Shown: positions 18,271 to 26,526 of the stretch, one piece after another
How positions within the stretch are numbered: the first letter of the stretch is position 1
Layout of the letters: the number at the start of each line of letters is the position of its first letter
Source of the DNA: an uncultured Bacteroidales bacterium
Lineage (GTDB): Bacteria; Bacteroidota; Bacteroidia; Bacteroidales; Porphyromonadaceae
Length of the DNA stretch: 57,947 bases
Assembly: GCA_902489445.1 (NCBI GenBank)
Contig: CABTZX010000009.1
Coordinates: forward strand, 1 to 57,947
Direction of reading: 5' to 3'
Translations under genes and position numbers: made by a program
The notes under the pieces: generated by a model
The model's input: the letters and a program-made list of their open reading frames with translations, nothing else
Told to the model about the DNA's origin: nothing
Databases searched by the model: none

Positions 18271-18358
18271 AGGTATATAAGTTTCGAGCGAAAGGTATAT
18301 AAGTTTCGCGTAAAAGGTATATAGGTTTCAGATGAAAGGTATATAGGTTTTTTCGGGC
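18271..18358. repeat. Array A1: four 22-bp units between divergent operons
   Basis: Four units start at 18271, 18293, 18315 and 18337. Each begins AGGTATATA and continues AGTTTC, AGTTTC, GGTTTC or GGTTTT; the last 6-7 bases vary but usually end GAA or AAA. With the last bases of the previous unit the core is GAAAGGTATATANNTTTC, a near-palindrome. Each unit contains TAnnTTTC or TAnnTTTT, one base from the -7 consensus. The array lies between the ThrE operon (minus) and the LysE-type gene (plus). Confidence 0.92.
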
Positions 18359-18384
18359 AGAAAGGCAGTTTGATGTCAATTTCC

Positions 18385-18392
18385 TAACTTTG
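18385..18392 (+). promoter_or_regulatory. TAACTTTG -7 box for the lysE-type gene
   Basis: A perfect TAnnTTTG octamer 26 bp after array A1, with a TTTG tetramer 12 nt upstream (18369-18372). The leader to the ATG at 18462 is about 65 nt and contains purine-rich GGAAAGG and AGAGAGGA stretches. Confidence 0.6.
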
Positions 18393-18461
18393 ACATCGGA
18401 AAGGCACCGCAGTTGGCTCACCTGCGTGGGTTCTTTGCGACACGGAAAGGGATAGAGAGGA

Positions 18462-19094
18462 ATGGAACAACTAACCGTCACCATACTTTACGGCATACTG
18501 ATCGGGGTGCTCGTATCCTGCCCGATGGGGCCGGTGGGGGTGCTCTGTGTGCGACGGACGCTGCAAAATGGCAGGCGCGCCGGTATGCTGACCGGCATCG
18601 GAGCAGCGGCAAGCGACCTTCTGTATGCCGCCGTAACCTATTTGGGCGTGGGGTTCGTTTTCGATTTTATCGAAACCAATCGCAACGGAATAGAGCTTTT
18701 TGGGAGTATCGTTTTGATTCTTTTCGGCATTTTCCTCTACTTTACTGCACCGCGCTATATACCGCCCGGCACGGACAATAGTCAGGGCAAAACCACCCGA
18801 ATAGTGGCATCCTCCTTTCTGATTACCATTTCCAACCCGCTTATTGTATTCTTCTATTTGGTGCTTTTTAGCCGCTTTTCGATCGTGATGGAGAGCAACC
18901 ACCCCGCCGTACAGTTCGTTATTACAATGCTCTCTATAGCGATTGGCGCTTTGGTTTGGTGGGCCTTGATCACCTATGGGATATACCGCATCCGTAACCA
19001 CGTAACGCTCAGTGGGTTCCGCCTCTTCAACCACACCATCGCGTTCCTTTTTGCCCTCGTAGGCTTTGTGGGAATTATCCGCGTTATGGTGTAA
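18462..19094 (+). CDS. LysE-family amino-acid exporter
   Basis: A 210-residue membrane protein with about six helices. The N-terminal block ILIGVLVSCPMGPVGVLCVR is the LysE signature (proline-glycine-rich first helix), followed by GIGAAASDLLYAAVTYLGVG and the SFLITISNPLIVFFYLVLF helix with the conserved NP. Members export amino acids or related metabolites from the cytoplasm. The last 11 bp overlap the convergent trmH-type gene (19084-19094). The substrate is not identifiable. Confidence 0.87.
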   Translation: MEQLTVTILYGILIGVLVSCPMGPVGVLCVRRTLQNGRRAGMLTGIGAAASDLLYAAVTYLGVGFVFDFIETNRNGIELFGSIVLILFGIFLYFTAPRYIPPGTDNSQGKTTRIVASSFLITISNPLIVFFYLVLFSRFSIVMESNHPAVQFVITMLSIAIGALVWWALITYGIYRIRNHVTLSGFRLFNHTIAFLFALVGFVGIIRVMV

Positions 19095-19896
19095 CGAGGC
19101 GCGAAAGTATAACGGCTGTGGCAATTGCCACGTTAAGAGACTCAACGTGAGGCATATCGGGACAACCCGGGGGAATGGTAACCGCCTCAGTTACGTACTG
19201 AGCGATGGTAGCACTAATGCCGTTTCCCTCGTTCCCCATCACTATGATGGATGGCGCATCAATACCCGGTAAGCGGCACTGGGAAAGGGGTTTCCCCTCG
19301 AGAAAGGCTCCCACAACGGGGATGTTTTCCCCACGAATTGAGGCCCAGAGGGGGCTATCTTCCGCAATGCGAAACAGCTTGATCCGCGCCAACGCACCCA
19401 TAGTTGCTTGCACCACCTTTGGAGCAAAACAATCAGCCGTTCCCTCCGTACACCAAACGTCACGGATGCCGAACCAATCCGCCGTTCGTAGAATGGTGCC
19501 CACATTGCCGGGATCTTGCACAGAATCCAGTAGCAAAGTGGCGCGTGTGGGTATGGAAACGGCATCTTGCGGCTCGTTGTAACGAAAAAGAGCCAGTAAC
19601 GGGCGTGGCGTTTTCAGCGAACTAATCGCGCTAAAATCATACGATTCCGGGAGCAGAACCGTACGCCCGATGCGTTGCGCTTCGGCTTCCGAAAGCGCTA
19701 AATCGAGGAAAGAATCACGCGTGGCGACCATCAGCTCGCACGTAAAGGCGGGAAGCAGATCGGCAATCAACTTATGCCCTTCAGCAACGAAAAGCCCTTC
19801 GGCGCGCCGCCCTTTACTACTTGCCAGCGAACGAATCAGCTTGCGATCCTTGTTACTCAGCGTTGTTTCCGTATGCATCATGATGATTTTCGCCAA
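19084..19896 (-). CDS. TrmH/SpoU-family RNA 2'-O-methyltransferase
   Basis: A 270-residue SPOUT methyltransferase. An N-terminal substrate-binding domain (about 14-115) is followed by the knotted catalytic domain with motif 1 QDPGNVGTILRTADWFGI (about 127-144), motif 2 IVMGNEGNGIS (about 218-228) and motif 3 ESLNVAIATAVIL (about 252-264). The catalytic Asn and Arg of motif 1 and the Ser-Leu-Asn of motif 3 are present. It methylates a ribose in rRNA or tRNA; the target base cannot be told. It begins 6 nt after birA in the same direction. Met6 or Met7 are alternative starts. Confidence 0.87.
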   Translation of the reverse strand: MAKIIMMHTETTLSNKDRKLIRSLASSKGRRAEGLFVAEGHKLIADLLPAFTCELMVATRDSFLDLALSEAEAQRIGRTVLLPESYDFSAISSLKTPRPLLALFRYNEPQDAVSIPTRATLLLDSVQDPGNVGTILRTADWFGIRDVWCTEGTADCFAPKVVQATMGALARIKLFRIAEDSPLWASIRGENIPVVGAFLEGKPLSQCRLPGIDAPSIIVMGNEGNGISATIAQYVTEAVTIPPGCPDMPHVESLNVAIATAVILSRLVTP

Positions 19897-19902
19897 AAAC
19901 TA

Positions 19903-20667
19903 CTATAGATACGCCACTTCTTTAAAGGCGAAACTGCGCTCGGCACCGGTGCTATCGGTCAGCAACAACCTGCCGCTTGGCGCTACGCCGGTAATGGTTC
20001 CGTCAAACGGCTCACCGGTAGCCACATCGCGGAATGAACCTTTCTGCCCTAAACGATATAAGTTATGCAGATAATTTTCGTGCAATTGCGCCCGCCCCTC
20101 GGCAGTTTGCAATAGGGGAAACAGAGCGATAAGTTGCTGTTTGAAAGCCTGTTCGGCGGATTCAAGCGACACTTTTGCGCCCACAATTTGATATAAACTA
20201 ACGGGATTGGGTACCTCTTCGGGAAAATGTGCCTCGTTTACGTTCAAACCTACTCCTACAACGGAATAGTCGATGGTATCCGCCTTCAGTGTATGGGCAA
20301 TGAGAATGCCCGCTAACTTGCTGTTTTTATAGTAAAGATCATTGGGCCACTTAATGCGAAGAGCCTCAGAATGAGGAAGAAATGAGCAAACTGCCCGATG
20401 GAGGGATAGTGCCACCCACTCGGATACAGCCCAGCCCTGGGTAGCTTTCAGCCCGGTTTCGGAAATAAGGAATGAGGGGATGAGCGATGCGCCGGGAGAA
20501 GCGAACCAGCTGTTACCGCGCTGTCCGCGCCCGGCCGTCTGATATGCCGCCGTTACGTAGCTGCCCGAGGGCAAATCGGGGTGCGCCTCCTTCAGCTCGG
20601 ATAGGTACGTATAGGTGCTGGCAACCTCCTCCGTGGGGTAAATATCGCTAAAATGTAATTGGCACAT
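19903..20667 (-). CDS. birA: Biotin--[acetyl-CoA-carboxylase] ligase
   Basis: A 254-residue group I biotin protein ligase, without the N-terminal DNA-binding domain found in repressor-type BirA. The biotinoyl-AMP loop GRGQRG is at 46-51 and the KWPNDL motif at 106-111, followed by KLAGILI. A small C-terminal beta domain contains GEPFDGTITGVAPSGRLLL. It attaches biotin to carboxylase subunits in the cytoplasm. The start codon overlaps the end of the upstream mmcQ-type gene by 20 bp, and trmH follows after 6 nt, so the genes are transcribed together. Confidence 0.92.
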   Translation of the reverse strand: MCQLHFSDIYPTEEVASTYTYLSELKEAHPDLPSGSYVTAAYQTAGRGQRGNSWFASPGASLIPSFLISETGLKATQGWAVSEWVALSLHRAVCSFLPHSEALRIKWPNDLYYKNSKLAGILIAHTLKADTIDYSVVGVGLNVNEAHFPEEVPNPVSLYQIVGAKVSLESAEQAFKQQLIALFPLLQTAEGRAQLHENYLHNLYRLGQKGSFRDVATGEPFDGTITGVAPSGRLLLTDSTGAERSFAFKEVAYL

Positions 20668-21028
20668 AGGCTACATCGCTTAACTCGGGGTAGAGATTCC
20701 GCCACGAGCGTGGCTGCTTGAGGATAACCGCAGCATACGAATGCAGAATCAGTTGCTTGATTTCGGAAAAAAGCAGGTCGCGATTGAGAAAAACCTTTAT
20801 CCAGTGCTTTTTGTTAAAGCCGGGTTCTACCGCATCAAATCGCTCAATTAGCGAGGGCGAAACCTCGGGATCGCACTTGAGGACGATATGTTCTTCCTTG
20901 GATAAATCGGAAAATGCGAACATTTTACCCATCACCTTAAAAACCAAAACACCATCGCCGAAAGGGAACCCTTCGGTTGACCCTCTCAACGATAGTGCAA
21001 AGTCTCGAATCTGCAATATATCCGCCAT
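20648..21028 (-). CDS. MmcQ/YjbR-family protein
   Basis: A 126-residue protein of the MmcQ/YjbR (DUF419) fold. FPFGDGVLVFKVMGKMFAF, the VLKCDPE strand, FNKKHWIKVFLN and the closing SYAAVILKQP helix are the usual family blocks. The fold resembles the CyaY/frataxin-like DNA-binding double-wing proteins, but the biological role is not established. The gene lies 27 nt after tdh and overlaps birA by 20 bp. Length is typical for the family. Confidence 0.85.
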   Translation of the reverse strand: MADILQIRDFALSLRGSTEGFPFGDGVLVFKVMGKMFAFSDLSKEEHIVLKCDPEVSPSLIERFDAVEPGFNKKHWIKVFLNRDLLFSEIKQLILHSYAAVILKQPRSWRNLYPELSDVAYVPITF

Positions 21029-21055
21029 TTTGGGACAGGCGTCAATTGCCGGAAA

Positions 21056-22009
21056 TTACTTCTTCAGTCGTGCGGAAAGGATATCAATCATATCCTTGCT
21101 CATCGTATCCAAATCGTAATGAGGAGCCCATCCCCATTCGTTGCGTGCGCAGCTGTCGTCCATCTTATTGGGCCAGCTTTCGGCAATACCCTGCCGCAAG
21201 GGGTCAACATCATAGGTCATTTCAAAGCTTGGGATCAGCTTCTGGATGGCGGCGCAGATATGCTCGGGGGCAAAACTCATAGCGGTAATGTTGAACGAAT
21301 TACGATGAATCAGCTTGGAGGGATCAGCTTCCATCAAATCAATGGCAGCACCCAGCGCATCAGGCATGTACATCATATCCATATAGGTACCGGCCTTAAT
21401 GGGGCAAGTGAACTTACCTTCCTTCACGGCGGCATAGTAGATTTCCACGGCATAATCCGTAGTTCCACCGCCTGGCAGCGTTACGTTGGAAATTAGCCCC
21501 GGGAAACGTACCGAACGCGTATCCACGCCAAAGCGCTTAAAGTAGTAATCGCTGAGCAATTCGCCCGATACTTTGGTTACGCCGTACATTGTTTTGGGGC
21601 GCTGAATGGTATCCTGCGGCGTATTGTCATGCGGTGTATTTTCGCCAAAAGCACCTATGGAGCTGGGCGTAAATACGGCGCAGTTCTTTTCCCGTGCCAC
21701 TTCGAGCACATTGAATAAGCCTCCCAAGCCGATGTGCCACGCTAATTGTGGCTTCGCTTCTGCCACGGCACTAAGAAGAGCTGCCAAATTGTAGATACGG
21801 TTTATGTGGTATTTGTCCACAGCCGCTGCAATTGCCTTGGCATCGGTAATATCAACTACTTCGGAGGGGCCCGATTCTTTCAGTTCGCCCTTAGGGGGCA
21901 TGGCAGGAATATAGCCTGCAACTACGTTTTGCGCTCCGTAATGTTCGCGGAGCCTCATTGTCAGCTCGCTACCGATTTGACCGGTTGAGCCAATCACCAA
22001 AATATTCAT
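21056..22009 (-). CDS. tdh: L-threonine 3-dehydrogenase, short-chain (epimerase-like) type
   Basis: A 317-residue extended short-chain dehydrogenase. The NAD-binding motif GSTGQIG is at 7-13 and the catalytic YxxxK is Y142-GVT-K146, with PSS at 115-117 before it. FGENTPHDNTPQDTIQRPKT, PGLISNVTLPGGGTTDYAVE and MYMPDALGAAIDLM match the SDR-type threonine dehydrogenases of Bacteroidota and animals rather than generic nucleotide-sugar epimerases. The enzyme makes 2-amino-3-oxobutyrate in threonine catabolism. It is first of the tdh-mmcQ-birA-trmH cluster. A TAATTTTG box lies about 70 nt upstream. Confidence 0.88.
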   Translation of the reverse strand: MNILVIGSTGQIGSELTMRLREHYGAQNVVAGYIPAMPPKGELKESGPSEVVDITDAKAIAAAVDKYHINRIYNLAALLSAVAEAKPQLAWHIGLGGLFNVLEVAREKNCAVFTPSSIGAFGENTPHDNTPQDTIQRPKTMYGVTKVSGELLSDYYFKRFGVDTRSVRFPGLISNVTLPGGGTTDYAVEIYYAAVKEGKFTCPIKAGTYMDMMYMPDALGAAIDLMEADPSKLIHRNSFNITAMSFAPEHICAAIQKLIPSFEMTYDVDPLRQGIAESWPNKMDDSCARNEWGWAPHYDLDTMSKDMIDILSARLKK

Positions 22010-22079
22010 TCTATTATGCCGTTAGTAAAAATCGTTCTGTTTTTCTATGCGAGTGCTTCTCAATTACCCAACAACTTTG

Positions 22080-22087
22080 CAAAATTA
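22080..22087 (-). promoter_or_regulatory. TAATTTTG -7 box for tdh
   Basis: A minus-strand TAnnTTTG octamer in the 108-bp gap between dedA and tdh, giving a leader of about 65 nt. Confidence 0.4.
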
Positions 22088-22117
22088 GCGATATTATGCC
22101 ACTTTGTCAAGAGTGGG

Positions 22118-22777
22118 TTACGAGTTCATTGCTCTGCGTTTCCGCCTTTTCCGCCGTACGAGCCACAGCACCAGTATCACCACAACTACAATCGCCAGGA
22201 TGGAATAGCCAATCCAGTGACTGTAGCGCGTAGTAAACGCCATAAGCTCCTCGCGTGTAGTGAAGCCGGATATCTTGGTGCCGTAATAGCCCAAAGCGAA
22301 CAAAACCAATATCCACGAGCCGGCACCCAATGCTGTATAATACAAAAATGGTGCCATACGCATCCGCGCCAAACCGGCGGGAATCGAAATCAGCTGCCTA
22401 ATACCGGGGATAAGCCTGCCCACAAAGGTGGAAACGGCTCCGCGCTGATCGAAATAACTTTCGGCACGAAACAGCTTTTCCTCGCTTAATAGCATCATTT
22501 TGCCCATTCGGGAACGGGCAAAGGTATATACAATCGGGCGCCCCAGATGGAACGCCAAAAGGTAATTGATCAGTGCGCCCGCCATACTTCCCGCTAACGA
22601 GCACAGTACCACACCAAAGCCATTCAGCTCGCCTAATGCCACTTTCATCGCAGCGGGCGGTACCACCACTTCACTCGGAAAGGGGATAAACGAGCTTTCC
22701 ACCGTCATTAGCAGAAAAATCGTCCAATAATTCAGATGGTTCAGGCACCATGCAATGATGCCGATCGACTCTGTCAT
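22118..22777 (-). CDS. DedA-family membrane protein
   Basis: A 219-residue inner-membrane protein with about five helices and a basic C-terminus (RRKRRKRRA). The DedA signatures are present: ESSFIPFPSEVVVPPA near the N-terminus, and FVGRLIPGIRQLISIPAGLARM, with the conserved Arg and Pro-Gly. DedA proteins are needed for envelope integrity and probably act in undecaprenyl-phosphate or lipid flipping. The gene follows glnS after 14 nt, so it is probably co-transcribed with it. The exact substrate is not known. Confidence 0.88.
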   Translation of the reverse strand: MTESIGIIAWCLNHLNYWTIFLLMTVESSFIPFPSEVVVPPAAMKVALGELNGFGVVLCSLAGSMAGALINYLLAFHLGRPIVYTFARSRMGKMMLLSEEKLFRAESYFDQRGAVSTFVGRLIPGIRQLISIPAGLARMRMAPFLYYTALGAGSWILVLFALGYYGTKISGFTTREELMAFTTRYSHWIGYSILAIVVVVILVLWLVRRKRRKRRAMNS

Positions 22778-22791
22778 AGCAACTTAAGTAA

Positions 22792-24516
22792 TTAGCTTTT
22801 GAGCGTTACCGTACGGTTGAACACGAGCTTTTTAGGGGAGGAATCCTTGTCCGCCACGAAGTAGCCGATCCGCTGGAATTGTAGCTGTGTACCGGGCTTT
22901 ACGTCACGTGCATACGACTCAATGAATGCATTGTGTAGCACTTTCAATGAGTTCGGGTTCAAAAGTTCCTCAATCGGCTTATCTCCGTCCGTAGCCGGCA
23001 TTTCGTCCGTAAATAGGTAATCGTACAAACGAACCTCGCACGGCACGGCATCTTCCTGTGCGATCCAGTGAATGGTACTCTTCACTTTACGCTTTGCTCC
23101 TTCCATACCGGTCAAAGTGTCCGGATCGTACTCGCACAAAACCTCCGTTACGTTGCCGTCGGCATCCTTCACGCAACCGGTACAACGAATGATATAGCCG
23201 TTTTTCAGCCTAACTTCCCGTCCGCCGGGTGTAAGACGGAAATACTTGGCAGGCGCTTCTTCCTTAAAATCGTCTCGTTCGATCCATAAGTTTCGCGAAA
23301 AGAGCACTCCGTGCGTACCGCTCGTTTCGTCTTGCGGATTATTGACAGCCTGGAAGGTTTCACGCTTTCCTTCGGGATAATTTGTAATAGTGAGCTTAAT
23401 CGGATCCAATACTGCCGAAACACGCGGAGCATGTTCGTTAAGATCCTCTCTCACTGCATGTTCCAACAGACTTACATCAATGGTGCCCTCGTACTTGGTG
23501 TAGCCGATTTTATCGATAAAGTTCCGTATCGATTGTGGCGTATACCCTCTTCGGCGCAAGCCGCAAAGCGTCGGCATACGGGGATCATCCCAACCGCTCA
23601 CCAAGCCCTGCTGCACCAAATAGAGCAATTTGCGCTTACTCATCACCGTATGCGTCATATTAAGACGATTAAACTCATACTGGTGAGGACGATACGCATC
23701 ATCCGCCGGTTTCAGCAAATCGATAAAATAGTCGTATAAGGGACGGTGCGGCACAAACTCAAGTGTACAGATTGAATGGGTAACACCTTCGAAGTAGTCA
23801 CTTTGTCCGTGCGCAAAATCGTACATCGGATAGACGTGCCACTTGGTACCGGTGCGGTGATGCGGATACTTACTAATGATGCGGTAGATAATGGGATCGC
23901 GGAAATGCATATTGTCCGATGCCATATCGATCTTGGCGCGTAGCGTCATGGCACCATCAGGAAATTCGCCCTTGTTCATCCGTCTGAACAGATCGAGGCT
24001 TTCCTCGCGTGGACGATCGCGATAGGGACTATTCTGCCCCGGCGTTGTGGGCGTACCCTTCTGCTGTGCAATCTCTTCCGCGCTGAGTTCATCCACGTAA
24101 GCATGTCCCTCCATAATGAGGCGTTCGGCAAAAGCATAGAGCTGATCGAAGTAGTCGGATGCGTAGTACACATTGGCAAATTCGAAGCCCAACCAGTGGA
24201 TATCCTCCATAATGGCATCCACATACTCCGTATCCTCCTTAACCGGATTCGTATCATCAAAGCGCAGATTGCAGATACCGCCATATTGCTCTGCGATACC
24301 GAAATCGATGCAGATCGCCTTGGCGTGCCCGATGTGCAGATAGCCGTTCGGTTCAGGCGGGAAGCGCGTTTGGATGCGTCCGTCGTTCAAGCCGTCGCGG
24401 AGATCCGTTTCCACTATTTGCTGAATGAAATTCAAGCTCTTCGCGCTCTTTTCTTCGTTATTGACTGCGTCCGCCGCCATGCGACTCTTTTCTGCTGCGT
24501 CCCGTTCCTTGTCCAT
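22792..24516 (-). CDS. glnS: Glutaminyl-tRNA synthetase
   Basis: A 574-residue class I synthetase. The HIGH motif is at 61-64 in FPPEPNGYLHIGHAKAI, and the KMSKS-equivalent is VMSKRKL in the middle of the protein. The RFDDTNP motif and the C-terminal two-barrel anticodon-binding domain are complete, ending in FNRTVTLKS. Length and PPEPNGYLHIGHAK wording fit GlnRS rather than GluRS. A TATCTTTG box at 24560-24567 gives a leader of about 40 nt. Met13 is an alternative start; the first 30 residues are unconserved in either case. Confidence 0.94.
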   Translation of the reverse strand: MDKERDAAEKSRMAADAVNNEEKSAKSLNFIQQIVETDLRDGLNDGRIQTRFPPEPNGYLHIGHAKAICIDFGIAEQYGGICNLRFDDTNPVKEDTEYVDAIMEDIHWLGFEFANVYYASDYFDQLYAFAERLIMEGHAYVDELSAEEIAQQKGTPTTPGQNSPYRDRPREESLDLFRRMNKGEFPDGAMTLRAKIDMASDNMHFRDPIIYRIISKYPHHRTGTKWHVYPMYDFAHGQSDYFEGVTHSICTLEFVPHRPLYDYFIDLLKPADDAYRPHQYEFNRLNMTHTVMSKRKLLYLVQQGLVSGWDDPRMPTLCGLRRRGYTPQSIRNFIDKIGYTKYEGTIDVSLLEHAVREDLNEHAPRVSAVLDPIKLTITNYPEGKRETFQAVNNPQDETSGTHGVLFSRNLWIERDDFKEEAPAKYFRLTPGGREVRLKNGYIIRCTGCVKDADGNVTEVLCEYDPDTLTGMEGAKRKVKSTIHWIAQEDAVPCEVRLYDYLFTDEMPATDGDKPIEELLNPNSLKVLHNAFIESYARDVKPGTQLQFQRIGYFVADKDSSPKKLVFNRTVTLKS

Positions 24517-24559
24517 ATTCTTCTCTGTATGCTTTTGCCGATACTCTCTACAACGAGCG

Positions 24560-24567
24560 CAAAGATA
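24560..24567 (-). promoter_or_regulatory. TATCTTTG -7 box for glnS-dedA
   Basis: A minus-strand TAnnTTTG octamer 43 nt before the glnS ATG at 24516. Confidence 0.55.
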
Positions 24568-24694
24568 CTAATTCCCACACACATCACTCTCATCCGATCT
24601 GCCTGCAAATGGGTGCCCTCCCCCCTAATTCTCGGTATTCGCCAAGTACCTCTGTTGCCTACTTTTAGTTATTGATGCACATCAAAAGCCACGC

Positions 24695-24702
24695 TACCTT
24701 TG
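24695..24702 (+). promoter_or_regulatory. TACCTTTG -7 box, distal flavodoxin promoter
   Basis: A plus-strand TAnnTTTG octamer. Transcription would begin at about 24709, where an ATG opens a frame that runs without a stop into the flavodoxin gene. A transcript from here would pass through array A2. Confidence 0.45.
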
Positions 24703-24783
24703 CCCTCGATGCAAACAACAAGTAACCGAATGGAACAAACGGCGCCGTGCATCGCGCCCGAGCGGATAAAACATTCGCGCAAT

Positions 24784-24827
24784 AGGTATATAACTTTTGC
24801 TCGAAAGGTATATAACTTTGAAAACAT
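24784..24827. repeat. Array A2: two 22-bp units in front of the flavodoxin gene
   Basis: Two units start at 24784 and 24806. Both begin AGGTATATAACTTT; the second continues G, which makes a perfect TAACTTTG. This is the only A-type array with two units rather than four, and the only one in which a unit holds a complete -7 consensus in front of a gene. Confidence 0.88.
24813..24820 (+). promoter_or_regulatory. TAACTTTG -7 box inside array unit 2, proximal flavodoxin promoter
   Basis: The perfect -7 octamer is part of the second unit of array A2. The first unit supplies TTTG 13 nt upstream (24796-24799). The leader to the flavodoxin ATG at 24865 is about 40 nt. Confidence 0.6.
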
Positions 24828-24864
24828 TGGAATAGAACAAACAATTATCGAATCAGTTCAAATC

Positions 24865-25362
24865 ATGAAAAAAATCGGAATCTTCTTTGGCTCCTCCTCC
24901 GGCACGTGCGAGGACATAGCCGGCAGAATTGCGGCAAAACTTAATGTAGCTGCCGATGACGTACACAATGTAGCCGACGCAAACGCTGCTTCGCTCGAAC
25001 AATACGAAGTGCTCCTTTTAGGCGGCTCAACGTGGGGAATGGGCGATCTGCAGGACGATTGGGAAAGTTTCCTTCCTAAAGCGGCTCAGTGCAACCTGAA
25101 CGGGAAAAAGGTGGGTCTCTTTGGTTGTGGCGACAGCCAGTCCTATAGCGATACGTTCTGTGATTCATTGGCCACCATCAAAGAACAGATGGCCGGCACC
25201 GGTTGCACCTTTGTGGGCGAAGTTACCCCCAAGGACTACAGCTACGACGAAACGCGCTGCGAACAGAACGGCAAGCTCATCGGATTGCTTGTGGACGAAG
25301 TGAATGAATCCGATATGACAGACGAACGTATAGAAGAGTGGATCGCCGCTTTAGGCATCTAA
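24865..25362 (+). CDS. fldA: Flavodoxin (long-chain type)
   Basis: A 165-residue FMN electron carrier. The phosphate-binding loop is GSSSGT at 9-14, the next FMN loop is STWGMGDLQDDW, and the third is GCGDSQSYSDTFCD; the long-chain insertion is present. I start the gene at 24865 (MKKIGIFFG), because the open frame upstream only reads through the repeat units. Flavodoxin replaces ferredoxin in low-potential redox steps, often under iron limitation. A DUF2023 gene follows after 7 nt, an established pairing. Transcription probably starts from the -7 box within array A2. Confidence 0.93.
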   Translation: MKKIGIFFGSSSGTCEDIAGRIAAKLNVAADDVHNVADANAASLEQYEVLLLGGSTWGMGDLQDDWESFLPKAAQCNLNGKKVGLFGCGDSQSYSDTFCDSLATIKEQMAGTGCTFVGEVTPKDYSYDETRCEQNGKLIGLLVDEVNESDMTDERIEEWIAALGI

Positions 25363-25369
25363 ATTGATT

Positions 25370-25759
25370 ATGACGGTATCGATGGTAAGCGGGCTCGCCA
25401 CAGTGGGCGAAGCCGAAGTTAACGGTGGGGAACTGAAGGTATTCACCCATATGCTCTATGAAATCGAAAAAGGGATTCGTCCGCTTGCTCTCCATACCGT
25501 CGCCGAATCCTGCGTAGCCGTGGCCATTGCCAAGCTTGCATCCCGACAAATGGCATGGTTCCTTCAGCCGGTTCCGGGCTCCAAGCGCTTTAATCTATTC
25601 TTTGGCGAAACGCCTTGCATTACGCTGATGAAACAACTGCTCCGAGGTAGAACCCTAACCGATCTATCGCCTGAGGAGGACTTTATGCTCGGCGCCCTAC
25701 TCGGATACGATTTAACGCGCCAATGCGTCCGTTTCATCGACCGAAAAACACACTCGTAA
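25370..25759 (+). CDS. DUF2023 protein, flavodoxin partner gene
   Basis: A 129-residue cytoplasmic protein. KVFTHMLYEIEKGIRPLALHT, NLFFGETPCITLM and LSPEEDFMLGALLGYDLTRQC are the conserved DUF2023 blocks. DUF2023 genes commonly sit beside flavodoxin, and here the gap is only 7 nt, so a role in flavodoxin use or maturation is likely, though no activity has been shown. I take the ATG at 25370; the conserved domain starts about 24 residues later, so a downstream start is possible. A strong hairpin terminator follows. Confidence 0.85.
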   Translation: MTVSMVSGLATVGEAEVNGGELKVFTHMLYEIEKGIRPLALHTVAESCVAVAIAKLASRQMAWFLQPVPGSKRFNLFFGETPCITLMKQLLRGRTLTDLSPEEDFMLGALLGYDLTRQCVRFIDRKTHS

Positions 25760-25782
25760 TCCTTTACGAATAGTACGTTTTC

Positions 25783-25832
25783 CTACCGGCTTGCTCCCTG
25801 TTACGGGGACGGAAGCCGGTAGTTCTGTTTTC
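25783..25832 (+). terminator. Rho-independent terminator after fldA-DUF2023
   Basis: A perfect 10-bp stem CTACCGGCTT (25783-25792) pairs with AAGCCGGTAG (25813-25822), and an inner CCC/GGG adds to it. The downstream stretch TTCTGTTTTC is T-rich. Confidence 0.8.
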
Positions 25833-25951
25833 ATTTCTCTATACCTATCGGCACAAGAAGAGCCTCTTACGCGCAAAACAGAACATAGTGCTTACCCATC
25901 AAAACATGGGAAAGCCACAAATCCAAGAGTTATATAGTGAGGGGAGAGCGG

Positions 25952-26035
25952 TGCCCGGAACCGGAATCGAACCGGTACGGGTTTTACCCCATTGGTGTTT
26001 GAGACCAACGCGTCTACCTATTCCGCCATCCGGGC
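25952..26035 (-). tRNA. tRNA-Leu (anticodon CAA)
   Basis: An 84-nt tRNA on the minus strand. The acceptor GCCCGGA pairs with TCCGGGC, the discriminator is A, and the T-loop GGTTCGATTCC is normal. The anticodon stem TTGGT/ACCAA encloses CTCAAAC, giving CAA. The long variable arm (GGGGTAAAACCC) is typical of leucine tRNAs. CCA is not encoded. It lies downstream of tRNA-Gly and is probably transcribed with it. Confidence 0.95.
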
Positions 26036-26182
26036 ATACTAAGGCACCGCAATATTTACCTTGCGGAAAAGCTCCGCAGCGAGGGTTATGCAGCAAAAAG
26101 CCGGTGGTGCACATGGCGCGCAGGCCGCTTTGCAAAGAAAAGCGCCTTATCGCCAAGTGACAAGACGCTTTGTACCCTCGAG

Positions 26183-26255
<73 letters not shown>

Positions 26256-26288
26256 ATTGCAATCTGCCGTCTTTTCTGAACAACGGCA

Positions 26289-26296
26289 CAAAGGTA
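26289..26296 (-). promoter_or_regulatory. TACCTTTG -7 box for tRNA-Gly/tRNA-Leu
   Basis: A minus-strand TAnnTTTG octamer 33 nt upstream of the tRNA-Gly 5' end. Confidence 0.6.
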
Positions 26297-26463
26297 ATCA
26301 TTTATTTTGAATTAGCAACTATTTCCTCTGCAAAAAGTGGCGCTTGTTTCGTCGCGTTGCACTGGAGCGGCTTGAAGCGATGCTATTCCTTTTCGCAAAA
26401 GTAACGTGCTTCGCAACGGGAAAGGTATAGAGGAACGGTGCAAGGGAGTACGGCAACGAAAAG

Positions 26464-26500
26464 ATTGGAGGGAGCTTCTTCTACAGAAATTCCCTCCAAT
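26464..26500 (-). terminator. Hairpin terminator after the CAU tRNA
   Basis: A perfect 10-bp inverted repeat, ATTGGAGGGA (26464-26473) with TCCCTCCAAT (26491-26500). Read on the minus strand it is followed by CTTTTCG. It lies 26 nt downstream of the tRNA end. The rest of 26304-26526 shows no gene. Confidence 0.7.
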
Positions 26501-26526
26501 GCCATGATAAAAAAGATTCTTGTTCG

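Noticed and set aside
18271..18358. CRISPR array
   Set aside because: Units follow one another with only a few variable bases, no spacers of 25-40 bp exist, and no cas gene is present.
24700..24864. N-terminal extension of flavodoxin
   Set aside because: It reads through the repeat units, and flavodoxins begin directly with the strand at MKKIGIFFG.
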